DNA from: DTU072 sp050309775 | GTDB lineage: Bacteria > Bacillota > Clostridia > Christensenellales > DTU072 | Direction: 5' to 3' | DNA length: 64,000 nucleotides | Assembly (NCBI GenBank): GCA_050309775.1 | Contig: JBNRMV010000013.1 | Span: 186,001 to 250,000, forward strand | Program-made: the position numbers and the translations under genes | Part shown: positions 8,124 to 16,609 of the stretch, in pieces | Layout of the letters: every line of letters begins with the position of its first letter | Numbering within the stretch: the first letter of the stretch is position 1 | The notes under the pieces: model-generated | What the model saw: the letters and a program-made list of their open reading frames with translations, nothing else | What the model was told of the DNA's origin: nothing | Databases searched by the model: none

Positions 8124-8984
8124 TTAATTTTTCAAAAATGTTTCATAACTGACCAGTTCTATGCCTTCGTCAGCCAGCCTTTTTTCAAGTTTTCCGCTAA
8201 AAAGAAATTCCAACTCATACTGCCGCTTTGTCCACTCCTGCGTCATTATTGACAGTTTCGGGCTGGCGTATGACGGGTGCAAAAACATTTCTGTCACTCC
8301 CTCTCCAATGCCCGTAACGGCTTCAAGATAATATTTTTCAAGCGCATTATAGTCGGGTATGTCCTTTATCGAATAGGGATTGCTTATCATGTCGTCAACA
8401 AGCCTTGCTCCCATAATTTTTCCGACAAAAGCCACCGTCTTATGCGCGGCTTTAATGATAGCCGGAGCCTTGCCGCCAAAAAAACCGTCCAAGAATCCAC
8501 CTCTTTTGGGAAATCGGAACGGCAGTCTGTACTGTCTTGCCAAACGAAAAGCGTTTATAAAAAACAGCCTGCCGTTTATGCCGTACATAGTACCGCTATG
8601 ATTGTCCAAATGGTCAAGTTCTACACCTGCTTGTGTTATAAATTCTATCTGCTTTTTGCACTCAAGCGTGACATCAGCGCTTTTTGCGTTTTTTGAAAGT
8701 ATAGCAAGGTCAGAAAATAGTCTGCCGTCCTTGGATATGCTTTGCGCAGCCGAAAGCGAACGCCACGGCTGCGTTTCAAAATCAGAGTTCAGCGTAAGAT
8801 GCGCTCCTACTTTTATGCCCAATTCCTTGGCAATATTCAAAGCGTCCTCTGCGGCATCGCCTACGGCAAGCAAACTGGTTGAAGTAATTTTTTTCGCCAA
8901 AAACAACTCTTTTATTGCCTTGTTTGTTTCTTGACAAATGCCAAAGTCGTCGGCGTTTATTATGAGTTTTTTATTCTGCGGCAT
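8124..8984 (-). CDS. YdjC/ChbG-family carbohydrate deacetylase
   Basis: 286-residue protein of the YdjC family, whose characterised member ChbG removes an acetyl group from chito-oligosaccharides before hydrolysis. The metal-binding site is visible as IINADDFG (Asp-Asp at about residues 12-13), the His in GAHLTLN, and the His in DHLDNHSG. No signal peptide is seen, so it acts in the cytosol on imported sugar. Its ATG lies inside the end of the upstream symporter gene (14-bp overlap), which implies translational coupling: the carrier likely brings in the substrate of this enzyme. The acetylated substrate (chitobiose-like, or another N-acetylhexosamine glycoside) is inferred. Confidence 0.87.
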   Translation of the reverse strand: MPQNKKLIINADDFGICQETNKAIKELFLAKKITSTSLLAVGDAAEDALNIAKELGIKVGAHLTLNSDFETQPWRSLSAAQSISKDGRLFSDLAILSKNAKSADVTLECKKQIEFITQAGVELDHLDNHSGTMYGINGRLFFINAFRLARQYRLPFRFPKRGGFLDGFFGGKAPAIIKAAHKTVAFVGKIMGARLVDDMISNPYSIKDIPDYNALEKYYLEAVTGIGEGVTEMFLHPSYASPKLSIMTQEWTKRQYELEFLFSGKLEKRLADEGIELVSYETFLKN

Positions 8985-10317
8985 TTTCCTCTACCTGCGG
9001 TGCGCTCAATGCGTCATTTTCGCCTTCCTCAACAAGCAAAGGACGCTTGCCGCTCAAGGTGAATTTGACAAAGAACGATACTACTATGCCCAGCACAACA
9101 AGGCAAAACGGGAAAATCGTAAGCATGAACCTTGCCGCCTTGTCAGGATTGTCGCCCGGTACTTCGCCGCTTTCAAAGCCATAAATCCTTGCCGCCAACA
9201 GAGCCGCCAACGAAATAAAGAAGCCCGAAAGCCTGTTCATAAAGCCCATGGCGCTGGAGAAAATACCTTCCCTCTTGACGCCATAGCGCAAATAGTCTTC
9301 GTCCATAATTTTTGCTCCGATGATGTCCATCGTGCTTATGACCCCTGAGAAGCCCAAGCCGACGATTACGCAGGCGCAAATAGCAAATATAAGGTTGTTA
9401 GCAAAATATAGCGGTACAAATGATATTGCCAGTGTAATGAGCGCCAATCTCCATATCGACAATGTGCCAAACTTTTTGACCAGCCAGCTCCACAGCACGA
9501 CTCCGCCGATTGCTACCAATATAACCGTACCTAGCACAAATGTACCCTGGTCTTCGGGTATCTTCAACGCATATTCAATAAAGAACGGCACTGATGCCAG
9601 CACCAGCCCCATTGCGGCGCTGTAAAAAGCGTTGGCGACACCCGCCACCCAGAAGTTGCGGGTCTTTGCCATGGATATCAATGCGGGAAGAATTTTTACC
9701 TTTTCGCCGACATGCTCCGCCTTAACCTCACGAATGCCAAACGCCATATAAAGCACGACAGCCATAGCCACCAAACCGTATACAATAGCCGTCCAAGTGT
9801 AGCCTATTTTTGAAGTAATCATGGGTGTCAGAGCTATGCCTATGACCATAGCCACAAGCTGGAATATCTGACGGATTGCGTTTGTGCGCGCCCTCTTTTC
9901 TTCTTCGGGGAACAATTCGGGGAACAGCGCGCCGTAGTTTGCGTTTATTAAGCTGTCCACCGTGCCGGTTATGATATAAAATATCAAAGCCCATGCAAAG
10001 AGTCCGTCCTTGCCAATGCCTGCCGGCGGCGCAAAAAACAATATAAAGAACAGCGTAAACAGCGGCACACCGATGACAAGCCAAGGCTTGCGTCTGCCAA
10101 AGCGCGTTCTGGTGTTGTCGGACAATATTCCATAAATGGGATTGTCAATGGCGTCAATAAATGTATAAATGAAAAGTATCAAAGACAATTTTTCCATATG
10201 CAGCCCCAACTTCATTACATAAAAAGCTGCGGCAAAGCCTCTGAACATGTTTATCGGCAGCGAAGTGCCGAACATACCTACACCGTATCGGAAGGAACTG
10301 GTTCTTTTTTGTGGCAT
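8971..10317 (-). CDS. GPH/MFS-family sugar symporter coupled to deacetylase
   Basis: 448-residue permease with about 12 membrane segments. It has the family loop D-N-P-I-Y-G-I-L-S-D followed by NTRTRFGRRKPW at about residues 57-80. The start is supported by AAAGGAG. The 3' end overlaps the ChbG-like gene by 14 bp, and the flavin reductase gene follows, so the three are probably one operon. The context suggests uptake of an N-acetylated oligosaccharide, but the family alone does not say which. Compared with the GPH protein at 4143-5627 it has a short acidic C-terminal tail. Confidence 0.88.
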   Translation of the reverse strand: MPQKRTSSFRYGVGMFGTSLPINMFRGFAAAFYVMKLGLHMEKLSLILFIYTFIDAIDNPIYGILSDNTRTRFGRRKPWLVIGVPLFTLFFILFFAPPAGIGKDGLFAWALIFYIITGTVDSLINANYGALFPELFPEEEKRARTNAIRQIFQLVAMVIGIALTPMITSKIGYTWTAIVYGLVAMAVVLYMAFGIREVKAEHVGEKVKILPALISMAKTRNFWVAGVANAFYSAAMGLVLASVPFFIEYALKIPEDQGTFVLGTVILVAIGGVVLWSWLVKKFGTLSIWRLALITLAISFVPLYFANNLIFAICACVIVGLGFSGVISTMDIIGAKIMDEDYLRYGVKREGIFSSAMGFMNRLSGFFISLAALLAARIYGFESGEVPGDNPDKAARFMLTIFPFCLVVLGIVVSFFVKFTLSGKRPLLVEEGENDALSAPQVEENAAE

Positions 10318-10354
10318 TTTCTTAAATTCTCCTTTCGGTATTTTTCATGTATAG

Positions 10355-10363
10355 ATTATAACA
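10355..10363 (-). promoter_or_regulatory. Extended -10 promoter of the symporter-deacetylase operon
   Basis: TGTTATAAT on the minus strand gives a perfect -10 with the TGn extension. No good -35 is seen 17 bp upstream. It lies 38 bp before the ATG at 10317. Confidence 0.6.
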
Positions 10364-10431
10364 TACAATATACATATAAGTAAATATCGGATTTTTCTTA
10401 ATGCCAAGCCTCGAATGACCGGAAAAATTTG

Positions 10432-10460
10432 TTGAAATTAGTTTTTTATTGTTGTATACT
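10432..10460 (+). promoter_or_regulatory. Sigma-A-type promoter of trkA-trkH
   Basis: TTGAAA (10432-10437) and TATACT (10455-10460) with a 17-bp spacer, 28 nt before the trkA ATG. It is divergent from the symporter operon. Confidence 0.7.
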
Positions 10461-10488
10461 AATCATGTTTTCTTGATAAAGGAGTGTT

Positions 10489-11838
10489 ATGAACATAGTA
10501 ATTATCGGCATAGGCAAAGTCGGCATTACGCTTGTGGACCAACTTTCAAAAGAGGGTCATAATCTGGTTGTCATCGACAATGACAAAAAAGTTGTCGAAA
10601 AAACCATAAACGACTTTGACATAATGGGCATTCTGGGCAACGGAGCGGACTATGATATCCAAAACGAAGCAAAAGTCAACACCGCCGATTTGTGCATTGC
10701 CTGCACATCCTCCGATGAACTCAATATATTGTGCTGTATGGTCGCCAAAAAACTTGGCGCAGCCGACACCATAGCCCGCATAAGGAATCCCGAATACTTT
10801 ACTCTGTTTATGGGGCGGGAGTTGGGGTTGAGCCTCATGGTAAATCCCGAATATGAAGCGGCGATGGAGATATTTCGCATTCTGCGCTCTCCCGGCGCAA
10901 TAAAAATTGAACCTTTTGCAAACGGCAAAATTGACCTTGTGGAATTCAAACTGACGGCAAACAGCCCTATTGCCAACAAAAAGGTCTTTGAAATATCCCA
11001 AATTCTTCAAACACACATGCTCATTTGCGCCATACAACGCGGCGAAGAGGTCTTTATACCCGACGGAAACTTCACCTTGCTTGAAAATGACAAACTCTAT
11101 GTTTTTGACATTCCGAAGAATATTTATCTGATACTCAGAAAATTAAAAATATACAAGAGCGAAGTAAAAAATGTAACCATCGTAGGCGGCAGCCGCATTG
11201 CCTTTTATTTGGCAAAAGAGTTGGACAAAATAAATATCGATGTAAAAATTCTTGAAAAGAACGAACAGAAAAGTCAGTTTCTCAGCGAAACGCTGCCCCA
11301 TGCCGACATTGTGTTGGGCGACGGTTCGGAATCGGATATTCTCATAGATGAGGGCGCTTTGCGCTCCGACGCTATCATTGTGCTGACCGGCTCCGATGAA
11401 GAAAATGTTATGATTTCTTTATTCGCAAATGCCAACAAAGCAAAAAAAGTCATAGTAAAAATAAACCGCTTTTCATATTATTCAATACTGGAGGCCAGCG
11501 GTATCGAAAGTATTATTTCCCCCAGACTCCTGACCTCAAACCATATCGTCAGATATGTGCGCAGCAAACAAAACGCGCACGGCAGCGCCGTTCTCAACCT
11601 TTTCAAAATAGTAAACGACAAAGCGGAGGCGCTGGAGTTCCTTGCCACCGAAAAATTTGTTGCCCTCTCAACTCCGCTAAAGGATATTCGTTTCAAAAAG
11701 AATATTCTCATTGCTTGCATACTCAGAGGAGATGACATTATCTCTCCCGGCGGCAACGCAACCATAGAGCAAGATGACAAGGTTATTCTTGTCACGACCA
11801 ATCAGTTGCTTGACGACCTGAACGACATTCTGGAATAA
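10489..11838 (+). CDS. trkA: Trk potassium uptake regulatory subunit TrkA
   Basis: 449-residue peripheral membrane protein that gates the TrkH channel in response to nucleotides. It has two tandem RCK modules: the first Rossmann fold starts with IIGIGKVG at residues 4-11 and the second with VTIVGGSRIA at about 228-237, each followed by a TrkA-C domain. The full double length separates it from the single-RCK KtrA type. The acidic ends of the NAD(H)-binding second strands (VIDND and ILEKN) are visible. AAAGGAG precedes the ATG, and trkH begins 9 bp after the stop, so the two are co-expressed. Confidence 0.95.
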   Translation: MNIVIIGIGKVGITLVDQLSKEGHNLVVIDNDKKVVEKTINDFDIMGILGNGADYDIQNEAKVNTADLCIACTSSDELNILCCMVAKKLGAADTIARIRNPEYFTLFMGRELGLSLMVNPEYEAAMEIFRILRSPGAIKIEPFANGKIDLVEFKLTANSPIANKKVFEISQILQTHMLICAIQRGEEVFIPDGNFTLLENDKLYVFDIPKNIYLILRKLKIYKSEVKNVTIVGGSRIAFYLAKELDKINIDVKILEKNEQKSQFLSETLPHADIVLGDGSESDILIDEGALRSDAIIVLTGSDEENVMISLFANANKAKKVIVKINRFSYYSILEASGIESIISPRLLTSNHIVRYVRSKQNAHGSAVLNLFKIVNDKAEALEFLATEKFVALSTPLKDIRFKKNILIACILRGDDIISPGGNATIEQDDKVILVTTNQLLDDLNDILE

Positions 11839-11847
11839 AGGCAAAAA

Positions 11848-13308
11848 ATGAACTATCGCATGACAAGCTATATCTTAGCGCAAATCGCCATTGTCGAGGC
11901 GGCGCTCCTATGCGTGCCTTTTATTCTTGCCATAGTTTTCAAAGAAGACACAATTTTTGCTTACGGCATAACTCTGCTCATAATAGTTGCGCTTGCTGCG
12001 CCTTTTCTCATAAAAAAGCCAAAAATCAGAGAATTGCGCGCCAGAGAGGGTTTTGTTACCGTAGCGCTTGCTTGGATTATGTTGTCCTTGCTGGGCTGTC
12101 TTCCTGCTTTTATCAGCCGACATATCCCAAATTTTCTTGACAGCCTTTTTGAAACAGCCGCCGGGTTTTCAACAACTGGAGCCACAATATTGCAAAACAT
12201 AGAGGCACTACCTCGCAGCCTGCTTTTTTGGCGCAGCCTTACACAATGGGTAGGAGGCATGGGCGTTCTGGTCTTTGTCATTGCCATAATCCCAAAGTCC
12301 GATACAAATATCATTCAACTGTTCCTTGCCGAATCTCCGGGTCCGCGCGCAGGCAAATTGGTGTCAAAACTAAAGTTTACCGCCAGAATACTATACGGAA
12401 TCTATATAGGCATGACTATTCTGCAGCTTATACTCTTGCTGATAGGAAAAATGCCCGTTTTTGACAGCTTTATCCACGCTTTCAGTACTGCCGGCACCGG
12501 AGGGTTCTCAAACAAAACTTTCAGCATCGGCGCTTATAACAGCGCATATATAGACATTGTGACGACGGTATTTATGCTGCTGTTTGCCATCAATTTTAAC
12601 ATTTATTACCTGATACTCATAGGCAATGTCAAACAAGCCATAAAAAGCGAAGAACTGCGCGTATTTCTTGGTATTACGCTTGTAGCAACCATAATTATTA
12701 CGGTTTCCCTTATGCTCAACCAAGTATACGCAACCCTTGGTCAAACCTTGCGGCATTCGGCTTTTCAGGTAGCCTCAATTATTTCCACCAGCGGTTTTAT
12801 TACGGCTGACTTCACAATGTGGCCTTCCTTGCCGAAAATCATAATCTTTATGCTGTATTTTGTCGGGGCCTGCGCAGGCTCGACGGGCGGCGGCTTAAAA
12901 GTATCCAGAATAATTATCCTGATAAAATCCAGTTTTCGCGAACTAAAGCGCGCGCTGTCGCCTCGCTCTGTGGTAAATGTCAAGTTTGAGGGAAAGCCCC
13001 TTGACCCGGCTGTATATAACGGTGTAATGGCTTATTTCGTGTTGTATACGGCAATTTTTGTTGCCTCTTTGTTACTGGTATCTCTTGTTCCAAGCAATAC
13101 TCACAGTACAAATCTGCACAACTTTACGGCGGTGGCGTCATGCCTGAACAATATCGGGCCGGGCTTTGGCGCTATCGGTCCATATGGCAATTTTGCCGCA
13201 TTCAACGCATTTGCTAAAGTTATTTTCATTTTTGACATGCTGGCAGGCAGATTGGAATTGTTGCCAATGCTACTGTTGCTCAATCCAAAAGTTTGGCGAA
13301 AAAAATAA
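11848..13308 (+). CDS. trkH: Trk potassium transporter membrane subunit TrkH
   Basis: 486-residue membrane channel with four M1-P-M2 repeats. Selectivity-filter glycines are visible in the pore loops, for example TTGAT, GTGGFS and CAGSTGGGLK. About ten or more hydrophobic helices are predicted. It works with TrkA to admit K+ across the cytoplasmic membrane. The ribosome site is weak (AAAGGC), consistent with translational coupling to trkA just upstream. It ends convergently with the amino acid ABC operon, 44 bp away. Confidence 0.95.
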   Translation: MNYRMTSYILAQIAIVEAALLCVPFILAIVFKEDTIFAYGITLLIIVALAAPFLIKKPKIRELRAREGFVTVALAWIMLSLLGCLPAFISRHIPNFLDSLFETAAGFSTTGATILQNIEALPRSLLFWRSLTQWVGGMGVLVFVIAIIPKSDTNIIQLFLAESPGPRAGKLVSKLKFTARILYGIYIGMTILQLILLLIGKMPVFDSFIHAFSTAGTGGFSNKTFSIGAYNSAYIDIVTTVFMLLFAINFNIYYLILIGNVKQAIKSEELRVFLGITLVATIIITVSLMLNQVYATLGQTLRHSAFQVASIISTSGFITADFTMWPSLPKIIIFMLYFVGACAGSTGGGLKVSRIIILIKSSFRELKRALSPRSVVNVKFEGKPLDPAVYNGVMAYFVLYTAIFVASLLLVSLVPSNTHSTNLHNFTAVASCLNNIGPGFGAIGPYGNFAAFNAFAKVIFIFDMLAGRLELLPMLLLLNPKVWRKK

Positions 13309-13329
13309 AAAAGCCCACATAAGTGAGCT
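13298..13329 (-). terminator. Intrinsic terminator of the amino acid ABC operon
   Basis: On the minus strand AGCTCAC-TTAT-GTGGGCT (one G-U pair) is followed by a long T-rich run that overlaps the trkH stop region. On the plus strand the stem has a C-A mismatch, so the signal works best for the minus-strand operon. Confidence 0.65.
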
Positions 13330-13352
13330 AAAATTATATCTTTTTTACGATA

Positions 13353-14075
13353 CTAAAGCACCTTTGAAAGAAAATCTACCAAGCGCGGGTGTTGGGGATT
13401 GGCAAAAAACTCTTTCGGGGCATTCTGTTCAAGTATCTTACCGTCGTCCATAAAAAGCACCCTGGTGGCTATTTCTCTGGCAAAACCCATTTCGTGAGTG
13501 ACAATGACCATCGTCATTTGTTCCTGAGCAAGTTGCCGAATAAGTTCCAGCACCTCATTGACCATTTCGGGGTCCAGAGCAGAAGTCGGCTCGTCAAAAA
13601 GCATGACATCAGGTTGCATGGCAAGCGCCCTGATTATGGCTATGCGCTGTTTTTGTCCGCCCGAAAGCCGCCGGGGATATTCGTACTTTTTGTCCATTAG
13701 TCCGATTCTTGCAAGCAGCTTGTCGGCCCTTGCCTCGGCATCTTCTTTCGATAATTTGAGCAGTTTTCGCGGCGCAAGCGTAATGTTTTCCAGCACTGTC
13801 AGATGCGGAAACAAATTGAATTGTTGAAAAACCATGCCCATTTTTTGTCTTATTTTGTTTATGTTGCAGCCCTTGGCGGTGATTTCAGCACCCTCGAACC
13901 ATATTTCGCCGCCGGTAGGTTTCTCCAGCAGGTTCAAAGAGCGTAAAAAAGTCGATTTGCCGCTGCCGGAAGGACCGACAATGACAATCTTTTCGCCTTT
14001 CGCAATAGTTTCGTCTATGCCCTTCAAGACATCAAGTTTGCCGAAAGAGACCTTCAAATCACTTATTTTAATCAC
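13353..14075 (-). CDS. Polar amino acid ABC transporter ATPase (GlnQ-type)
   Basis: 240-residue cytosolic ATPase. A longer frame begins at 14135, but the GTG at 14075 gives the family-standard N-terminus and length, with GGAGG upstream. Motifs: Walker A GPSGSGKST near residue 34, Q-loop VFQQFNLFPH, signature LSGGQKQR, Walker B MLFDEPTSALDP, and the switch His in VTHEMGFA. It overlaps the permease gene by 8 bp, so the two are translationally coupled. With the permease and binding protein it forms a complete type I amino acid importer. Confidence 0.95.
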   Translation of the reverse strand: MIKISDLKVSFGKLDVLKGIDETIAKGEKIVIVGPSGSGKSTFLRSLNLLEKPTGGEIWFEGAEITAKGCNINKIRQKMGMVFQQFNLFPHLTVLENITLAPRKLLKLSKEDAEARADKLLARIGLMDKKYEYPRRLSGGQKQRIAIIRALAMQPDVMLFDEPTSALDPEMVNEVLELIRQLAQEQMTMVIVTHEMGFAREIATRVLFMDDGKILEQNAPKEFFANPQHPRLVDFLSKVL

Positions 14076-14751
14076 CTTGACCCATCCTCCTTTCAAGCAA
14101 CTTATGTATTTGTTGCAATCCAAGCACCAACACAAGATAAATTATGGCAACAATTAAAAGCGGACCAAACACCTCGAAAGTCTGTGATGTCACCATGCGC
14201 GACGCTTTTGTAAGGTCAATAATTGCTACATAGCCGGCAACTGAAGTTTCTTTTATCAGCATTATGAATTCATTGAATATCGTCGGCAAAGAGTTTTTTA
14301 TACCTTGCGGCAGCATAACTTTGCCGATAGTCTGCCCCCAGGTTAAGCCAAGACTTCTGCCCGCCTCCATTTGACCGGGGTCAATGGCGTTGAACCCTGC
14401 GCGCAGTATTTCCGACATATAAGCGCCTGAGTTCAGCCCAAAGGTGATTATTGCAACAAATACGCCGTTCCAAATGCCGTTGGCAAATTTCAGAATGACA
14501 AAGTACATTATGAGCAATTGCAGCACTACCGGTGTGCCTCTGATTATGGTTACATAAAGGCGTGCAACAGGCTCAAAAATTCTCACAATGATGTTGTTTT
14601 TCGGTGCAATTCGGAGTAAAGTAATAAGAGCGCCTATAACAAATCCAAGGATACAGGCGCCTAATGCTATGTATAAGGTGTTCTCAAGTCCTTTGAGATA
14701 CACCTTATACATATCGTTTTCTATAAATATTTTGCGAAAAGTTTCTGCCAT
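14068..14751 (-). CDS. Polar amino acid ABC transporter permease
   Basis: 227-residue inner-membrane permease of the His/Glu/Gln/Arg family. The N-terminal GLENTLYIALGA helix and the LRIAPKN loop are typical, and the coupling EAA-like loop is seen as GQMEAGRSLGLTWGQTIGKVMLPQGIK around residues 128-154. About five hydrophobic helices are predicted. It probably homodimerises, as no second permease gene is present. It starts 4 bp downstream of the binding-protein stop and overlaps the ATPase gene. Confidence 0.95.
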   Translation of the reverse strand: MAETFRKIFIENDMYKVYLKGLENTLYIALGACILGFVIGALITLLRIAPKNNIIVRIFEPVARLYVTIIRGTPVVLQLLIMYFVILKFANGIWNGVFVAIITFGLNSGAYMSEILRAGFNAIDPGQMEAGRSLGLTWGQTIGKVMLPQGIKNSLPTIFNEFIMLIKETSVAGYVAIIDLTKASRMVTSQTFEVFGPLLIVAIIYLVLVLGLQQIHKLLERRMGQGD

Positions 14752-14755
14752 TAAA

Positions 14756-15538
14756 TTATTCTTCTATTGATGCTGAATGTTCTTCAAGCCATTGATCAAT
14801 TTTTCCGTCTTCAAGTAATTTTTCAAGTATTGCGTTTATTTTGGTAAGCAACTCAGTGTTTCCTTTCTTAACGGCTATTCCATATTCCTCGGCTTCCAAA
14901 TCAGCTATTTGGCTGCAAGCAAGACCTTCGTTGTTGGCTACAAGCTGTATGGCGGTAAGCCTGTCTATGATAACATAATCACAGCCTTGACCGATATCGT
15001 TTACGGCAACATACGCATTGTCATAATTCTTTACTGTAGCGCCGGCAAATTTGCCTCCTGCAACGGCTTCTGCTGTGGCTACGGTGTCGCCTGTTGTGCC
15101 GCCTTGTACGCCAAGCTTCTTATTCTTCAGTTGTTCACCGGAAACAAGCAACTCCTCGTCGGGAGTCAGCGCACCGGTGGGATATATGACATATTGTATC
15201 GCGTCGCCATAATAAGGTATGGAAAAATCCACGGTCTCGGCTCTCTTTTGTGTAATGGTGATGCCTGCAAGACCGATAGCGTTGTTTTCATTTATTCCTG
15301 CAATGATGGAATCGAAAGCCACGTCTTTTATTTCAAGTTTCATTCCCAACTCTTCGGCGATAGCCTTGGCTATTTCGATATCTACGCCTACTATTTCCGT
15401 ACCCTTCGCATACTCAAACGGCGCAAAACCGCTTTCGGTGTAGACAACAAGGGTTTCTTTGTCATTCTTGCAACCAGTAAGCACAAAGAGCGAACCTGCA
15501 AGCACCAACGCTAACAATATTATAAGAATCTTTTTCAT
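14756..15538 (-). CDS. Amino acid ABC transporter substrate-binding lipoprotein
   Basis: 260-residue lipoprotein: MKK, a hydrophobic stretch and lipobox LTGC with Cys23 as the lipidated residue. The frame extends to 15577, but the ATG at 15538 follows GGAGG and gives a proper signal peptide. The mature part is a family 3 bacterial solute-binding fold with GFAPFEY, VGVDIEIAKAIAEELG and ITITQKRAETVDFSIPYY segments. The ligand is likely a polar amino acid such as Gln, Glu, His or Arg; the exact one is not readable. It is the first gene of the operon. Confidence 0.95.
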   Translation of the reverse strand: MKKILIILLALVLAGSLFVLTGCKNDKETLVVYTESGFAPFEYAKGTEIVGVDIEIAKAIAEELGMKLEIKDVAFDSIIAGINENNAIGLAGITITQKRAETVDFSIPYYGDAIQYVIYPTGALTPDEELLVSGEQLKNKKLGVQGGTTGDTVATAEAVAGGKFAGATVKNYDNAYVAVNDIGQGCDYVIIDRLTAIQLVANNEGLACSQIADLEAEEYGIAVKKGNTELLTKINAILEKLLEDGKIDQWLEEHSASIEE

Positions 15539-15565
15539 ACATACCTCCGTATTTTCATAGTAAAA

Positions 15566-15594
15566 ATGATACCACAATCTTTACAACAACACAA
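15566..15594 (-). promoter_or_regulatory. Promoter of the amino acid ABC operon
   Basis: Minus-strand TTGTGT (15589-15594), 17-bp spacer, and TGG-TATCAT extended -10 (15566-15571), 28 bp before the start at 15538. Confidence 0.6.
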
Positions 15595-15657
15595 ACAAAA
15601 AACTATATTTTATTTATAATTACTCATTATTTATGAATTATTATAAATCGGTGAGGC

Positions 15658-16251
15658 TTATTTTATCTCAATCTTGTTCGGGTTAAAGGTTTCGGTGAAG
15701 TTTGTAAAGAATAATATAACATAGCACAGCACCAAAGGAATGGATTCAAAAAGCGCCATCTGTTTATAAATTATCAAGAAAACAATATCCACCAAAATCA
15801 GCGCAAACAAAATGACGGTAATATAGAGGTACGCCTTTATCTTTTTTGCCATATAGAGCAGGCACAATGATATCGAAGCAAATGCCAGTACAGCAAAAAG
15901 TATGGCGGTGGCTACATGTATGTAATACCAGTACATTGGGTCTTTTGACATGTTGAGAAAAGTAAGCACTAAAAAAACCAGTCCCGAATATAGAAAAGCC
16001 TTGCCTATCTTTGAGGAATAGCCCGTGCGTTCATAGAGTCTATGCACATTCAGCAAGATAGCAATGCCCGACAACAAACTCCACACTATGAACAGCGCCC
16101 AATTTGACCGTCCTATCTCGCTCAGCGAATATTGCAACGGGTTCTGAATGTCTATGTAGTACATTGCATATATCAGCGATGTCACAAGCGCAGCCATGCA
16201 AACTATTTCATTGCGTGAAAAGTCGTTCAGCTTCTTTAGGAATTTTTTCAT
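15658..16251 (-). CDS. Six-helix membrane protein of unknown function
   Basis: 197-residue integral membrane protein. Hydrophobic segments lie at about residues 16-33, 50-68, 85-103, 108-134, 137-158 and 166-185. The loop motif LSEIGRSNWALF and the next helices resemble Frag1/DUF998-like proteins, but the match is only by general pattern, so no function is assigned. A weak SD (AAAGAGGTAAAG) precedes the ATG. It is a single-gene unit with a recognisable promoter; a tandem TAGTACCCAAAT repeat lies upstream and could be involved in its control. Confidence 0.7.
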   Translation of the reverse strand: MKKFLKKLNDFSRNEIVCMAALVTSLIYAMYYIDIQNPLQYSLSEIGRSNWALFIVWSLLSGIAILLNVHRLYERTGYSSKIGKAFLYSGLVFLVLTFLNMSKDPMYWYYIHVATAILFAVLAFASISLCLLYMAKKIKAYLYITVILFALILVDIVFLIIYKQMALFESIPLVLCYVILFFTNFTETFNPNKIEIK

Positions 16252-16282
16252 TCTTTACCTCTTTTCAAATTATGTTATTTAC

Positions 16283-16311
16283 ATTATAATGCAATCTTCA
16301 TTTCAAAACAA
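16283..16311 (-). promoter_or_regulatory. Promoter of the six-helix membrane protein gene
   Basis: Minus-strand TTGTTT (16306-16311) and perfect TATAAT (16283-16288), 17-bp spacer. Confidence 0.6.
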
Positions 16312-16334
16312 GAAGGCAAACACTTTTAATAGTA

Positions 16335-16371
16335 TAGTACCCAAATTAGTACCCAAATTTAGTACCCAAAA
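16335..16371. repeat. Three tandem copies of TAGTACCCAAAT
   Basis: Copies start at 16335, 16347 and 16360 (period 12-13 bp; the third ends in AA instead of AT). They lie between the promoter of the membrane protein gene on the minus strand and that of tRNA-Lys on the plus strand. A cluster of operator sites or a small tandem duplication are both possible. Confidence 0.7.
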
Positions 16372-16396
16372 TTTGAGATTTTGTTTGTTTAATCGC

Positions 16397-16426
16397 TTGC
16401 CAAATGTCTATATATTGTGTTATTAT
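16397..16426 (+). promoter_or_regulatory. Promoter of tRNA-Lys
   Basis: TTGCCA (16397-16402), 18-bp spacer, TATTAT (16421-16426) with a TGT extension, about 25 nt before the tRNA. Confidence 0.6.
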
Positions 16427-16451
16427 CTTAAAAGCGGCACAATATGAGCGC

Positions 16452-16527
16452 GCACCTTTAGCTCAGTTGGTAGAGCAACTGACTCTTAATCAGTGGGTCC
16501 CCGGTTCGAATCCGTGAAGGTGCACCA
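16452..16527 (+). tRNA. tRNA-Lys (anticodon CTT), CCA encoded
   Basis: Full cloverleaf: acceptor GCACCTT / AAGGTGC, D-arm with AGTTGGTA, anticodon stem ACTGA / TCAGT around loop CTCTTAA (anticodon CTT), variable loop GGGTC, T-loop TTCGAAT, and encoded CCA (16525-16527). The T-stem CCCGG / CCGTG has one C-U mismatch at the second pair (16501-16515). It is a single tRNA with its own promoter and terminator. Confidence 0.95.
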
Positions 16528-16534
16528 AAAACGC

Positions 16535-16565
16535 AAAAAAACAGACTTGAACGGTCTGTTTTTTG
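16535..16565. terminator. Bidirectional intrinsic terminator
   Basis: Perfect stem AAAAAACAGAC / GTCTGTTTTTT with a 7-nt loop and T-runs on both strands. It ends the tRNA transcript on plus and the 2662-residue surface protein transcript on minus. Confidence 0.85.
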
Positions 16566-16609
16566 TTTTTGTTAATATACCGCCGTAATGGCTTTTTCAA
16601 CCGATACCG

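Noticed and set aside
14076..14135. Longer N-terminus for the ABC ATPase
   Set aside because: It overlaps the permease gene by more than 60 bp; the GTG at 14075 matches the family N-terminus.
16335..16371. CRISPR array
   Set aside because: Repeats are only 12 bp with no spacers and no cas genes nearby.
16452..16527. tRNA as attachment site of the prophage
   Set aside because: The phage module lies 41 kb away and no matching tRNA fragment was noticed near its visible end.
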